Source of the DNA: CBDANO01 sp965197665
GTDB taxonomy: Bacteria > Chloroflexota > Dehalococcoidia > Lucifugimonadales > UBA3495
Assembly: GCA_965197665.1 (NCBI GenBank)
Contig: CBDANO010000004.1
Coordinates: forward strand, 186,001-250,000
DNA: 64,000 nucleotides
Reading direction: 5' to 3'
A model generated the notes under the pieces. The model made no database searches. It saw only the letters and a list, made by a program, of their open reading frames with translations, and was not told the DNA's origin. This document shows, piece by piece, positions 17,240 to 24,505 of the stretch. A program made the translations under genes and the position numbers. The first letter of the stretch is position 1. Each line of letters starts with the position of its first letter.

Positions 17240-17357
17240 TCCGGGTCCTTCCGGTGGACGGGCTAGAGAGAAGAAGGCCCCACCGGGCCGGAGGGTGGAA
17301 AGAATGTAAGGCGTGAAGAGGAAGCCGGTGGATTGCCCCGCTTTTCTTCCGCCGGGG

Positions 17358-18395
17358 CTACCCCAGGAGACCGCCTTGGTAAATGCCGGACTGCTTGCGG
17401 AAGACTTGGATGCGATGGCGGGTGCACTCTACCACGAAAACGCGGCCCTCATCATCTACTTCCACCGCGATGGGGCCTTGGAAGGCCTTCTCGCGTTCCC
17501 TCAGGCCCTGGGCTATCTCTCTTCCTTTCACTGCAAACGGGTCCAACTCCACCCGCTCCCTTCCCCATTGGGACAACGTTGCCTCGCCGATCAGCTTGGT
17601 GATGAAGGCGCCGTCCCGGTCGAACACTTGAAGCCGGTCGTTCTTGAAGTCGGTAACGTAGATAGTCCCTTCTTGGTCAACGGCGACTCCCGTGGGCCGG
17701 TTGAACTCCCCGTCACCCTCCCCCGACGCGCCGAACTTCATCAGGAACCGGCCATCGGGAGCGAACTTTTGAATGCGGTCGTTCCGCCAGTCGGCCACGT
17801 AAACGTCCCCGTTCCCGTCGATCTCTATGCCCCAGGGAATGTTAAATTCACCGTCGCCGCTGCCGCCGGTTCCCCATTGGGACAGGAACTTCCCTTCCTT
17901 GGTCAACACCTGTACCCGGTTATTCAGGCTGTCCACCAAATAGAGGTTGTCATTCTCGTCGAAAGCCAGCCCCGAGGGGCGGTTGATTTCGCCGGGGCCG
18001 GCACCAACCTTGCCCCACTTGCCGACCCACTCGCCGTCCTTCGTGAATATGGAAATTCTGTTGAGCCACTCATCAGCAACATAGACGTTGCTCTGGGAGT
18101 CGAGAGCGACGGAGGTGGGCCACATGAAGCTGCCGTCCGGGGTGGAGGTGTCGGCGTCTTCCGGGGTAATTTTTTGGCCGAAGTCTCTCACAAATTCTTC
18201 GTCCACCGTGCAAACCGTGACCCGCTTGCCGGGGAAGAAGGCCGGGGTCTCGGTGCTGCGGCTCAGCACGTAGAGAAGGTTTCCTTCGCCCCGGGCTATC
18301 GCCACCGGATGTAAGAACCCGTCCCCACTCCGGACTTCTTGCCGCCCGATAGTATGGCTGTACTGGAACGTTACAGGCGCTATCTCAGTAACCAT
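17358..18395 (-). CDS. NHL-repeat six-bladed beta-propeller protein
   Basis: 345-aa propeller of NHL repeats, seen as recurring blades such as WPTSVALDSQSNVYVADEWLNR, RPSGLAFDENDNLYLVDSLNNR, IPWGIEIDGNGDVYVADWRNDR and RPTGVAVDQEGTIYVTDFKNDR, each followed by I.F...G. It has no obvious signal peptide or catalytic motif, so a binding or scaffold role is likely. The ATG at 18395 follows TGAGGAAA. It lies 96 bp after the DUF1501 gene and 118 bp before the permease fusion, all on one strand. The operon therefore encodes two different propellers in adjacent genes. Confidence 0.88.
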   Translation of the reverse strand: MVTEIAPVTFQYSHTIGRQEVRSGDGFLHPVAIARGEGNLLYVLSRSTETPAFFPGKRVTVCTVDEEFVRDFGQKITPEDADTSTPDGSFMWPTSVALDSQSNVYVADEWLNRISIFTKDGEWVGKWGKVGAGPGEINRPSGLAFDENDNLYLVDSLNNRVQVLTKEGKFLSQWGTGGSGDGEFNIPWGIEIDGNGDVYVADWRNDRIQKFAPDGRFLMKFGASGEGDGEFNRPTGVAVDQEGTIYVTDFKNDRLQVFDRDGAFITKLIGEATLSQWGRERVELDPFAVKGREIAQGLREREKAFQGPIAVEVDDEGRVFVVECTRHRIQVFRKQSGIYQGGLLG

Positions 18396-18491
18396 TTTTC
18401 CTCACAATGGCGTCCTACTTCCCAAGTGCTGCTTCCCAAGGCGCCGGACCTGGAAACCGGAAGGGGGTGGCTCCCGTCGTTACGCCCGGTA

Positions 18492-19628
18492 TCACTTGAT
18501 GAAGTCGAACTGCTCGAATGCTCCCCCAAGGATGGGTTGGGAGTCTAGGCTCATCCATTTCTCCAACAGGGTGGCGTAGGCGCCTCGAAAGTCGTTGTTC
18601 CACCGGAGGTCGCCTTCATCCAGGTCACCCGGCTCCAGGGAAGGGTACTCTCCGTAGGCGCCGCCCTTCACCGCGTCGCCGATTACGAAGGCCACGCTGC
18701 CCGAGCCGTGGTCGGTCCCCGACCCGTTTTCCTGCACCCGCCGCCCGAACTCGGTGAACATCAGGATCACCACTTCTTCGTTGGCGTGGTGCTCCTTTAG
18801 GTCTTCGTAAAGGTCGCTGACGGCGTTGGAAACCTCGGACCAGAGTTTGGGGAAGAGGGTAGCCTGATTGGCGTGGGTATCGAAGGCCCCGGGGTCGAGG
18901 CTGGTGTAGAGAATCCTAGTCCCAAAGTCCGAGAGATGCACTTGGGCGATGTTCTTCACCCACTGGGAAAAGGGGTCGCCGTTGTACTCCACGGTTGAGG
19001 AGTACCTTTGCGGGGCCGTGTTGAGAATGTCGGCCCCTTTTAGCGCGTCCAAGCCGGTCTGGGACAGGTAGTCGTTGGCCGGGCCACTGCCGATCAACGG
19101 GGAGTACATCCGGGCGAAAATGTCCAAGGCCTCGGCCCTCTGGTCTTCGCCGTCGATTCCGGTAAGTACGCCGTAGGTGTCCAGGTTGCCCACCGAAGCC
19201 ACCGACACTCCGGGAGCGGCGAGGGCCCTGGGGAGACCGCGGCCAAAGTTTACCGCGGTGAGCACGTTCTCTTTGTGAGGGTCCAAGTCCCGGATGGCCC
19301 GGCCCAGCCACCCATCAGTGACCATCTTCTCCGGTTCGGCAGTGTGCCAAATGTCCATCGATCGGAAGTGAGAGCGAATGGGGTTCGGATAGCCGATGCC
19401 TTGTATGACAGCAACCTTCCCTTGGTCGTAGAACTCCTTTATCGGCGCCATGGCCGGGTGGAACCCAACCTTGTCATCGATGGGCAGGACCCGTTCCGGC
19501 TCCACCTTCAACACGGGCCTGTAGTCCATGTACAGAGGGTCGTTGTAGGGAATGACGGTATTCAGGGCGTCGAAGGCCCCGGACATTTGAAGCACCACCA
19601 GGACCGGGTCTTTCTTGTTGGATGTCAT
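18492..19628 (-). CDS. DUF1501 protein (sulfatase/alkaline-phosphatase-like fold)
   Basis: 378-aa DUF1501 protein. Motifs: an N-terminal LVVLQMSGAFDALNTVIPYND; a GIGYPNPIRSHFRSMDIWHT block; PGAFDTHANQ; and the metal-site-like LMFTEFGRRVQENGSGTDHG followed by GAYGEYPSL. Most relatives carry a Tat signal, but this one begins directly at the first strand after MTSNKKD, so it is predicted cytosolic unless the start is wrong. The ATG at 19628 follows AAGGAGA, which supports this start. The DUF1501/DUF1800 pairing is widely conserved and of unknown function. Confidence 0.9.
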   Translation of the reverse strand: MTSNKKDPVLVVLQMSGAFDALNTVIPYNDPLYMDYRPVLKVEPERVLPIDDKVGFHPAMAPIKEFYDQGKVAVIQGIGYPNPIRSHFRSMDIWHTAEPEKMVTDGWLGRAIRDLDPHKENVLTAVNFGRGLPRALAAPGVSVASVGNLDTYGVLTGIDGEDQRAEALDIFARMYSPLIGSGPANDYLSQTGLDALKGADILNTAPQRYSSTVEYNGDPFSQWVKNIAQVHLSDFGTRILYTSLDPGAFDTHANQATLFPKLWSEVSNAVSDLYEDLKEHHANEEVVILMFTEFGRRVQENGSGTDHGSGSVAFVIGDAVKGGAYGEYPSLEPGDLDEGDLRWNNDFRGAYATLLEKWMSLDSQPILGGAFEQFDFIK

Positions 19629-19713
19629 GATTTTCTCCTTGCCAAAATGGGATTTTGTTTCTTGGTCTAATTATTGGTCTATATGAAGGCCGGGCCCCGA
19701 TACCCTGAGCCAT

Positions 19714-21117
19714 CTAGGCATAAAGGTATTCCTTGGTAGCAACTATCATCTGAAGCACTTGGCCGACTTGCTGAGGGAAGTCCGCGGAATCGGTGGGTAC
19801 CTCGCCCCACTTCCAGGCGTGGCTCACCAGCATCCGGCGGGTCTCCTCGTCCAGTTCGTAATGCCCCAGCATCTGGAGGCAACCGTCCACCAAGTCCTCC
19901 GGGGAAATCGTAGAGCTTTCAGAAGCCATCCTGGCGACCATCTCCTGGATCCCGGGATACTTTAGATCGCCTACGAAGTCGGCAGTGAAGTTGATACGGT
20001 GTACCAGGGTCCCGCCGTCGATCCACTCCTTGCCCGTGTGCCAGCCTTCCACCGAAGGCGGGTTCAATGGCTCTTGGCCCATGAATTTCATTTCGTCGAA
20101 GATGAACTCGAAGCCCGGCTTGGGGGACGTCCAATCGCCGATCAACCGCAAAGTGCCGACCACCGTCTCCACCGGACTCTTTATCCTGGAGAAGCGGGCG
20201 TTCTTGAAAGCATCGGAGTTGAACAACACCCGCAGCATGGAACGTATGTCGTACCCGGACCGGAAGTACTCGTCTTCCAGCATCTTTATGGTTTCCGGGT
20301 CTTGCGGCGGAGTGTTCATCCAGGCCGGCACCTGGGCCTCGTCGGCCACGAAGTATTTATACAGGTGTCGGGAGAGGAACCGGGCCGTGGCGGGTTGCTT
20401 GACGATAATATCGATGACGTCCTCGCCGTTGAAGCGGCCGGTCTCCCCGAGGAAAGTCTTGACCCCGTCATCGTGGTCGTAGGGGTTGTAGAGGAACTGG
20501 GCGTTGTAACGGCCGTAGGGCTGCCCGGGGATTGGGTTGGCGATGGTCCAGCCGGTAAAGGCCCGGGAGCACTCCTTCACGTCGTCCTCGGTGTAGTTGA
20601 ACCGGCCGTCCATGCCCACACCCATAGAGAACAGCTCCAAGAGCTCCCGCCCGTAGTTCTCGTTGATGGCGCCCTTGTGGCTCAAGCAATTGTCCAGAAA
20701 GTACACCATGGCCGGGTCTCTGGAGATCTCGACCAAGATGTCTTTGAAGCTGCCCATTCCGTAGTTGCGGAACATCTCCAATTCCACGTAGGACGTGCCG
20801 TAGTTCTGCGTCTTGCTGTCGGCGGTGCACAAGACGCCGTGCCAAAAGAGGACCATCTTCTCTTCCAACTGGGCCTTGGAGTTAATCATTCTCCACATGA
20901 AGTATTCCGGCACTCCCCTGGTGAAGTGGTTCCATTCGATGAAGTACCGCTCCACCAGGTCCAACTCCAGCCCATTCGGATGGTCATCGGGATGCAAGAG
21001 TTCCTCCACCGTGGCCTCATACCCCTTCGCCGCCCGGGCTTCCAACTCATGGTACTGGGCCCCGAACCCGGCGCGCCGCATCAGATGGGCCATCAACGCA
21101 ATGTCATTATTTGCCAT
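19714..21117 (-). CDS. DUF1800 protein
   Basis: 467-aa DUF1800 protein. Hallmarks are LMAHLMRRAGFGA at the N-terminus, KMVLFWHGVLCTADSKTQNY, NYGRELLELFSMGV, and ECSRAFTGWTI. A longer frame exists back to 21189, but ATG 21117 has a clear GAGGAGAAGAAGAG ribosome-binding site and puts the conserved domain at the start. No Tat or Sec signal is seen. It is the first gene of the operon DUF1800, DUF1501 (85 bp gap), NHL propeller (96 bp), permease fusion (118 bp). Its function is unknown. Confidence 0.9.
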   Translation of the reverse strand: MANNDIALMAHLMRRAGFGAQYHELEARAAKGYEATVEELLHPDDHPNGLELDLVERYFIEWNHFTRGVPEYFMWRMINSKAQLEEKMVLFWHGVLCTADSKTQNYGTSYVELEMFRNYGMGSFKDILVEISRDPAMVYFLDNCLSHKGAINENYGRELLELFSMGVGMDGRFNYTEDDVKECSRAFTGWTIANPIPGQPYGRYNAQFLYNPYDHDDGVKTFLGETGRFNGEDVIDIIVKQPATARFLSRHLYKYFVADEAQVPAWMNTPPQDPETIKMLEDEYFRSGYDIRSMLRVLFNSDAFKNARFSRIKSPVETVVGTLRLIGDWTSPKPGFEFIFDEMKFMGQEPLNPPSVEGWHTGKEWIDGGTLVHRINFTADFVGDLKYPGIQEMVARMASESSTISPEDLVDGCLQMLGHYELDEETRRMLVSHAWKWGEVPTDSADFPQQVGQVLQMIVATKEYLYA

Positions 21118-21848
21118 CTCTTCTTCTCCTCGATCTAACCACGCCAGTAATCGAAACATATAGTAGCATTTTGGCTTCTCCCCATTCAAGCGGGCGCGGC
21201 ATTATGGGCGTCCCTAAAAAACTTTTCGAGCCATACTGGGCCATACTGGGCCATACTTAGAAGCGCGTTCTTGCTACCGGCCATCCGGGGTCTGATGGAA
21301 AGAATCCAGTCGAAATCCGGTTACTGAAAGGCCCTAGAAGTCTCGCGGACACTAACTAACCCCTGCGCTAGTTTCTCATGGCCTTTCCAGGCACAACGCA
21401 AAGGTTGTCCCACCCCCTGAGGTCGAGGTGTGTTGGGGCTTGGGGGCTGGATTCGTTTTTCGTTGGAACGAATAGGGAACGAATCGGTCATGGGCTGAAA
21501 ACCTCCCGGCCCCCTATGAGAGTGGCCGACGGCCAGTTGCCGGTCACAGACCATCAAGGGGGGGTTGGCCGTTGGCGTGTGGGGGATATGGTTTCAGTTT
21601 GGGTATTGGCTTTCGGGTGTGTCAAGGGAGAGGCGGCAGTTGTAACTGTTCACAGTTGAGGGCTTACTCGGGCCCTCCTAGCCCGTCATTGCGGCTTTCG
21701 CGGGAGAGACGAGGACTTGGCGTCTAATGCGATTGCCCTGTTTCCGGCCTCAAGACGCCTGTCGCGCAAGTCAAAAATAGAGTATGATATCGTGCCACAC
21801 AGGATAGCTCGGAATGCTTTCATTCCGGCGGTTCAGGGAGGCCCGGTC
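21118..21848. other. 731-bp divergent intergenic region
   Basis: This region separates the DUF1800 operon (minus) from ispH (plus). It contains a 10-bp tandem repeat CCATACTGGG (21231-21258), a repeated GGAACGAAT pair near 21464-21484, overlapping palindromes CAGTTGTAACTG and AACTGTTCACAGTT (21638-21657), and a -10-like TATGAT at 21783-21788 upstream of ispH. Short ORFs here are not protein-like. The region also includes the in-frame extension upstream of the chosen ispH start. Confidence 0.5.
21231..21258. repeat. 10-bp tandem repeat, 2.8 copies
   Basis: CCATACTGGG at 21231-21240 and 21241-21250, then CCATACTT. It lies about 115 bp upstream of the DUF1800 start codon, in the probable promoter region of the operon. 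Confidence 0.85.
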
Positions 21849-22748
21849 TTGGAAGTAATGCTTAGCTCCCCCCGCGGCTTTTGCGCCGGGGTGGTCCGGT
21901 CCATCGAGGTAGTGGATATTTGCTTGGAGAGGTTCGGGCCTCCCGTCTACGTCAAGCACCAAATCGTTCACAACCCCCACGTGGTGACAGACCTGGAGCG
22001 GAAAGGCGCAATAACCGTCGAGACCATCGAAGAGATACCGTCGGGCTCCTTGGTGGTGTTTTCGGCCCACGGATCTCCCCCCGAGGACTTCGAAGAAGCC
22101 GAGCGGCGCAACCTGCGGGTAATAGACGCGGTTTGCCCCCTGGTTACCCGGGTGCACAACGAGGCCAAGAAGTACCACAAAGAGGGGAAGAAGGTGCTTT
22201 TGGTGGGGCACCTCGGCCATCAAGAAGTGCGGGGCACCATGGGCCAGGTGGAAATGACCTTGATAGCTGATGAGTTGGATTCGGAACTGCCTAATTGGAA
22301 CGCCGATGAGCAGGTGGCGGTCCTGACCCAAACGACACTGTCGGTTAGGGACACCGCCCGGGCCATCGACGCCATACAGCAACGCTTCTACAACGCGGTA
22401 GTGCGCAACGACATTTGCTACGCGACGACCAACCGGCAGATGGCTGTAACCAAGATGGCGGGAATGGTGGACTTGGTCCTGGTAATCGGCGCTGAAAACA
22501 GCTCGAATTGCAACCGCCTCCGCGAGGTGGCCGAGGCCCAGGGAGTCCCGTCCTACTTGATCAACGGCCCCGAGGAGATCGATCCTTCCTGGATAAGCGG
22601 CAAGCAGAAAATAGGCATCACCTCGGGGGCTTCCACCCCGGAAGTGCTGGTCGAAAGCGTCATCGAGGCCTTGGCGCCGGAACAAGTAACGATGCTGTCC
22701 GGCGTGGAAGAAGACGTGACATTCACCCTACCGAAAGAGTTGCGCTAA
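21849..22748 (+). CDS. ispH: 4-hydroxy-3-methylbut-2-enyl diphosphate reductase
   Basis: Terminal [4Fe-4S] enzyme of the MEP isoprenoid pathway, making IPP and DMAPP from HMBPP. Seen: the three cluster cysteines in SPRGFCAGVVRSIE, DAVCPLVTRVH and NDICYATTNRQ; HQIVHNPHVV and FSAHGSPP; and the C-terminal SSNCNRL and GASTPE motifs. Length is about 299 aa, usual for the family. TTG 21849 is chosen because GGGAGG lies seven bases upstream and the protein then starts where IspH normally does. A longer in-frame start at 21717 would read through a promoter-like TATGAT and is unlikely. Confidence 0.93.
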   Translation: MEVMLSSPRGFCAGVVRSIEVVDICLERFGPPVYVKHQIVHNPHVVTDLERKGAITVETIEEIPSGSLVVFSAHGSPPEDFEEAERRNLRVIDAVCPLVTRVHNEAKKYHKEGKKVLLVGHLGHQEVRGTMGQVEMTLIADELDSELPNWNADEQVAVLTQTTLSVRDTARAIDAIQQRFYNAVVRNDICYATTNRQMAVTKMAGMVDLVLVIGAENSSNCNRLREVAEAQGVPSYLINGPEEIDPSWISGKQKIGITSGASTPEVLVESVIEALAPEQVTMLSGVEEDVTFTLPKELR

Positions 22749-22795
22749 CCGTGGCCCGGTCCCACCGGCCGACTCTCGTCGATAGACCGCTCTCC

Positions 22796-22836
22796 AGTGC
22801 TAATGGTTCGCCAGTGCTAATGGTTCGCCAGTAATG
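22796..22836 (+). repeat. 17-bp tandem duplication creating a chain of TAATG-coupled mini-ORFs
   Basis: AGTGCTAATGGTTCGCC occurs at 22796-22812 and 22813-22829, followed by a partial third copy that contains the real start codon. Each copy carries TAATGG. The result is two mini-ORFs, MVRQC (22803-22820) and MVRQ (22820-22834). The stop of each overlaps the next ATG by one base, the last being ATG 22834 of the membrane protein gene, whose product also begins MVR. Confidence 0.85.
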
Positions 22837-23886
22837 GTCCGGTCCGGCCCCCAAGCCCCCGGCTCGACGGATATCAAGCGCCGGGCATTGTCCCTCCCCA
22901 CCCTTATCTCCCTGGCCCTAGCCGCCGCGTTCCTGGTTTTCCTGATTACCCGCTTCGACGTAGACTTGGGCGATACCTGGAACAAGGTCAAAGGCAGTGA
23001 TCCCTGGCTGTTGGCGGCGGCCGTCTTGGTGCACTACACCACCTTCGTCTTTCGCGGGGCCCGGTGGCGGGTGCTGCTGCAAAACGCCCAAGAGGACGGC
23101 GCGCCGGTACCGGGAGTCCTGTACTGCGCTCAACTGGTCCTACTGGGATGGTTCGCCAACGCCATAGCCTGGCTGCGTTTGGGCGACGCCTACCGCGCCT
23201 TCCTGTACCGGGAGGAACAGGGCGTTTCCTTCTCGCGCACCATTGGCACCGTCCTGGCCGAACGGGTGCTGGACGGCGTGCTGATAGTGCTGCTGCTGGC
23301 GGCAGCGGTACCCTTCCTGGTTGCTTCCAACGGTGACGCCGCTTGGTACGTGTTGGCGGTGGCGGCGGCCCTGGTGGGCTTGCTGGCCGGAGTCGTGGCC
23401 GTCATGATATGGGCCCGGGACTGGGTGTTAAGGAGACTGCCCGAGTGGTTGGCCGAGCGTTACCGGCAGTTCCATCAAGGGACGGTGGGCAGCTTTCAAC
23501 ACGTGCCGCAGGTCACGGTTTGGGGCCTCCTGGCCTGGATGTCCGAGGTGGGGCGGCTTTTTCTGGTGGCCCAAGCCTTGGACTTGGACATCGGCTTCCC
23601 CGTGGTGATTGCTTTGGTGGTAGCCAACTCGTTGTTGAGCCTGGTACCCACTCCGGGGGGCTTCGGCGCCGTGGAGCCCGGCGTTGCCGGGCTGGCGGTC
23701 CGCTTGTCCAACCTGACCAGCGGAATGAGCTTTGCTTTGGTGTTGGTGGACCGCGGAATTACGTACGTCAGCGTCATCATCGTGGGGGGACTGCTCTTCG
23801 TGGGCCGCCAGGCGGTCCGCCGCCGACCGGCTTCTATAGAGTCCTCTACAGAGTCCTCTCCGGTCGCGCCGGTAGAGCACCACTAA
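22834..23886 (+). CDS. Lysylphosphatidylglycerol synthase TM region/UPF0104-like membrane protein
   Basis: 350-aa integral membrane protein with about eight hydrophobic helices, of the flippase-like LPG-synthase-TM family (AglD/MprF N-domain type). Diagnostic segments are FRGARWRVLL, ANAIAWLRLGDAYRAFLYR, FSRTIGTVLAERVLDGVLIVLLL, and the late SLVPTPGGFGAVEPGVAGLAV. No C-terminal aminoacyl-transferase domain is present, so a lipid-handling or transport role is more likely than lysyl-PG synthesis. The C-terminus has an ESST-ESSP 12-bp duplication. Translation may be coupled to two mini-ORFs at the start. Confidence 0.85.
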   Translation: MVRSGPQAPGSTDIKRRALSLPTLISLALAAAFLVFLITRFDVDLGDTWNKVKGSDPWLLAAAVLVHYTTFVFRGARWRVLLQNAQEDGAPVPGVLYCAQLVLLGWFANAIAWLRLGDAYRAFLYREEQGVSFSRTIGTVLAERVLDGVLIVLLLAAAVPFLVASNGDAAWYVLAVAAALVGLLAGVVAVMIWARDWVLRRLPEWLAERYRQFHQGTVGSFQHVPQVTVWGLLAWMSEVGRLFLVAQALDLDIGFPVVIALVVANSLLSLVPTPGGFGAVEPGVAGLAVRLSNLTSGMSFALVLVDRGITYVSVIIVGGLLFVGRQAVRRRPASIESSTESSPVAPVEHH

Positions 23887-23892
23887 CTTTTC

Positions 23893-24264
23893 ATGCTGCA
23901 CACCGCAAGCTTCTATGACCCTCAAGATTGGAAAGGCCGGTGCTTCCGAGTATCCCGGGCTCACCCTAGAGGTAGGCGGCCCCAGTGGGAAACCGCGCCG
24001 GCCTTCTATCCCCAGCGAGAGTTGCTCAAGGACTATCGCAGCGGAACGTTGGACTTTACTGCCTTGGAGCGGGCGTACCGTCTCGGTCTTGATGCGGCGT
24101 ACGCGGAACAAGCCCAATTCCGGGAATGGCTCCACGAGTTGCCCGCGCTGGGGGATTTTACGCTCCTTTGCTTCGAAAGGGGAGAAAAACCGTGTCACCG
24201 GCGAATAGCGGCAAGGTGGCTCTTGGAATGCCTGCCTGGGTTGTACTGCGGCGAGCTCAAATAG
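23893..24264 (+). CDS. DUF488 family protein
   Basis: 123-aa protein of the DUF488 family. The C-terminal signature LLCFERGEKPCHRRIAARWL is clear, and the N-terminal HTASFYDPQDWKGRCFRVSR matches the family's start. DUF488 proteins are small, cytosolic and of unknown function. The gene follows the membrane protein after six bases and may be co-transcribed with it. The ATG at 23893 has only a weak ribosome-binding site. Confidence 0.82.
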   Translation: MLHTASFYDPQDWKGRCFRVSRAHPRGRRPQWETAPAFYPQRELLKDYRSGTLDFTALERAYRLGLDAAYAEQAQFREWLHELPALGDFTLLCFERGEKPCHRRIAARWLLECLPGLYCGELK

Positions 24265-24335
24265 CCCCACACGCAGGTTTCCCATCGCCTGTCCGGATGT
24301 TCTAAGCCGGTATTTCAAGTTTGTTATACTTTGGT

Positions 24336-24505
24336 GGCCGAAAAGGGGTGGCCGAAAAGGGGTGGCCGAAATCGCATCGGGGTTGACATAGGGGTGGCCT
24401 GGCCGAAAAGGGGTGCCGAAAAGGGGTGGCCGAAAGGGGTGGCCGAAAAGGGGTGGCCGAAAAGGGGTGGCCGAAAAGGGGTGGCCGAAAAGGGGTGGCC
24501 GGGGG
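24336..24505. repeat. 14-bp minisatellite with an embedded copy of the hyuA 5' end
   Basis: About nine copies of GGCCGAAAAGGGGT (24336-24363 and 24401-24496), with two 13-bp variants and one partial unit. A 23-bp block between the two runs (24372-24394, starting TCGCATCGGGGTTGACATAG) is an exact copy of 24520-24542, the codons for RIGVDIGG at the start of hyuA. The last repeat supplies AAAAGGGG ten bases before the probable TTG start, so the array is likely part of the ribosome-binding region. Confidence 0.9.

Noticed and set aside
17313..18314. Long plus-strand open frame of 333 codons
   Set aside because: It is the antisense shadow of the NHL propeller gene, whose blade motifs and ribosome-binding site are clear on the minus strand.
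19999..21138. Long plus-strand open frame of 379 codons
   Set aside because: Antisense to the DUF1800 gene, with no domain and no ribosome-binding site.
21378..21659. 93-codon frame upstream of ispH
   Set aside because: Low protein character and repeats inside; it lies in a divergent promoter region.
24336..24505. CRISPR array
   Set aside because: The 14-bp units are directly adjacent with no unique spacers, and no cas genes are near.
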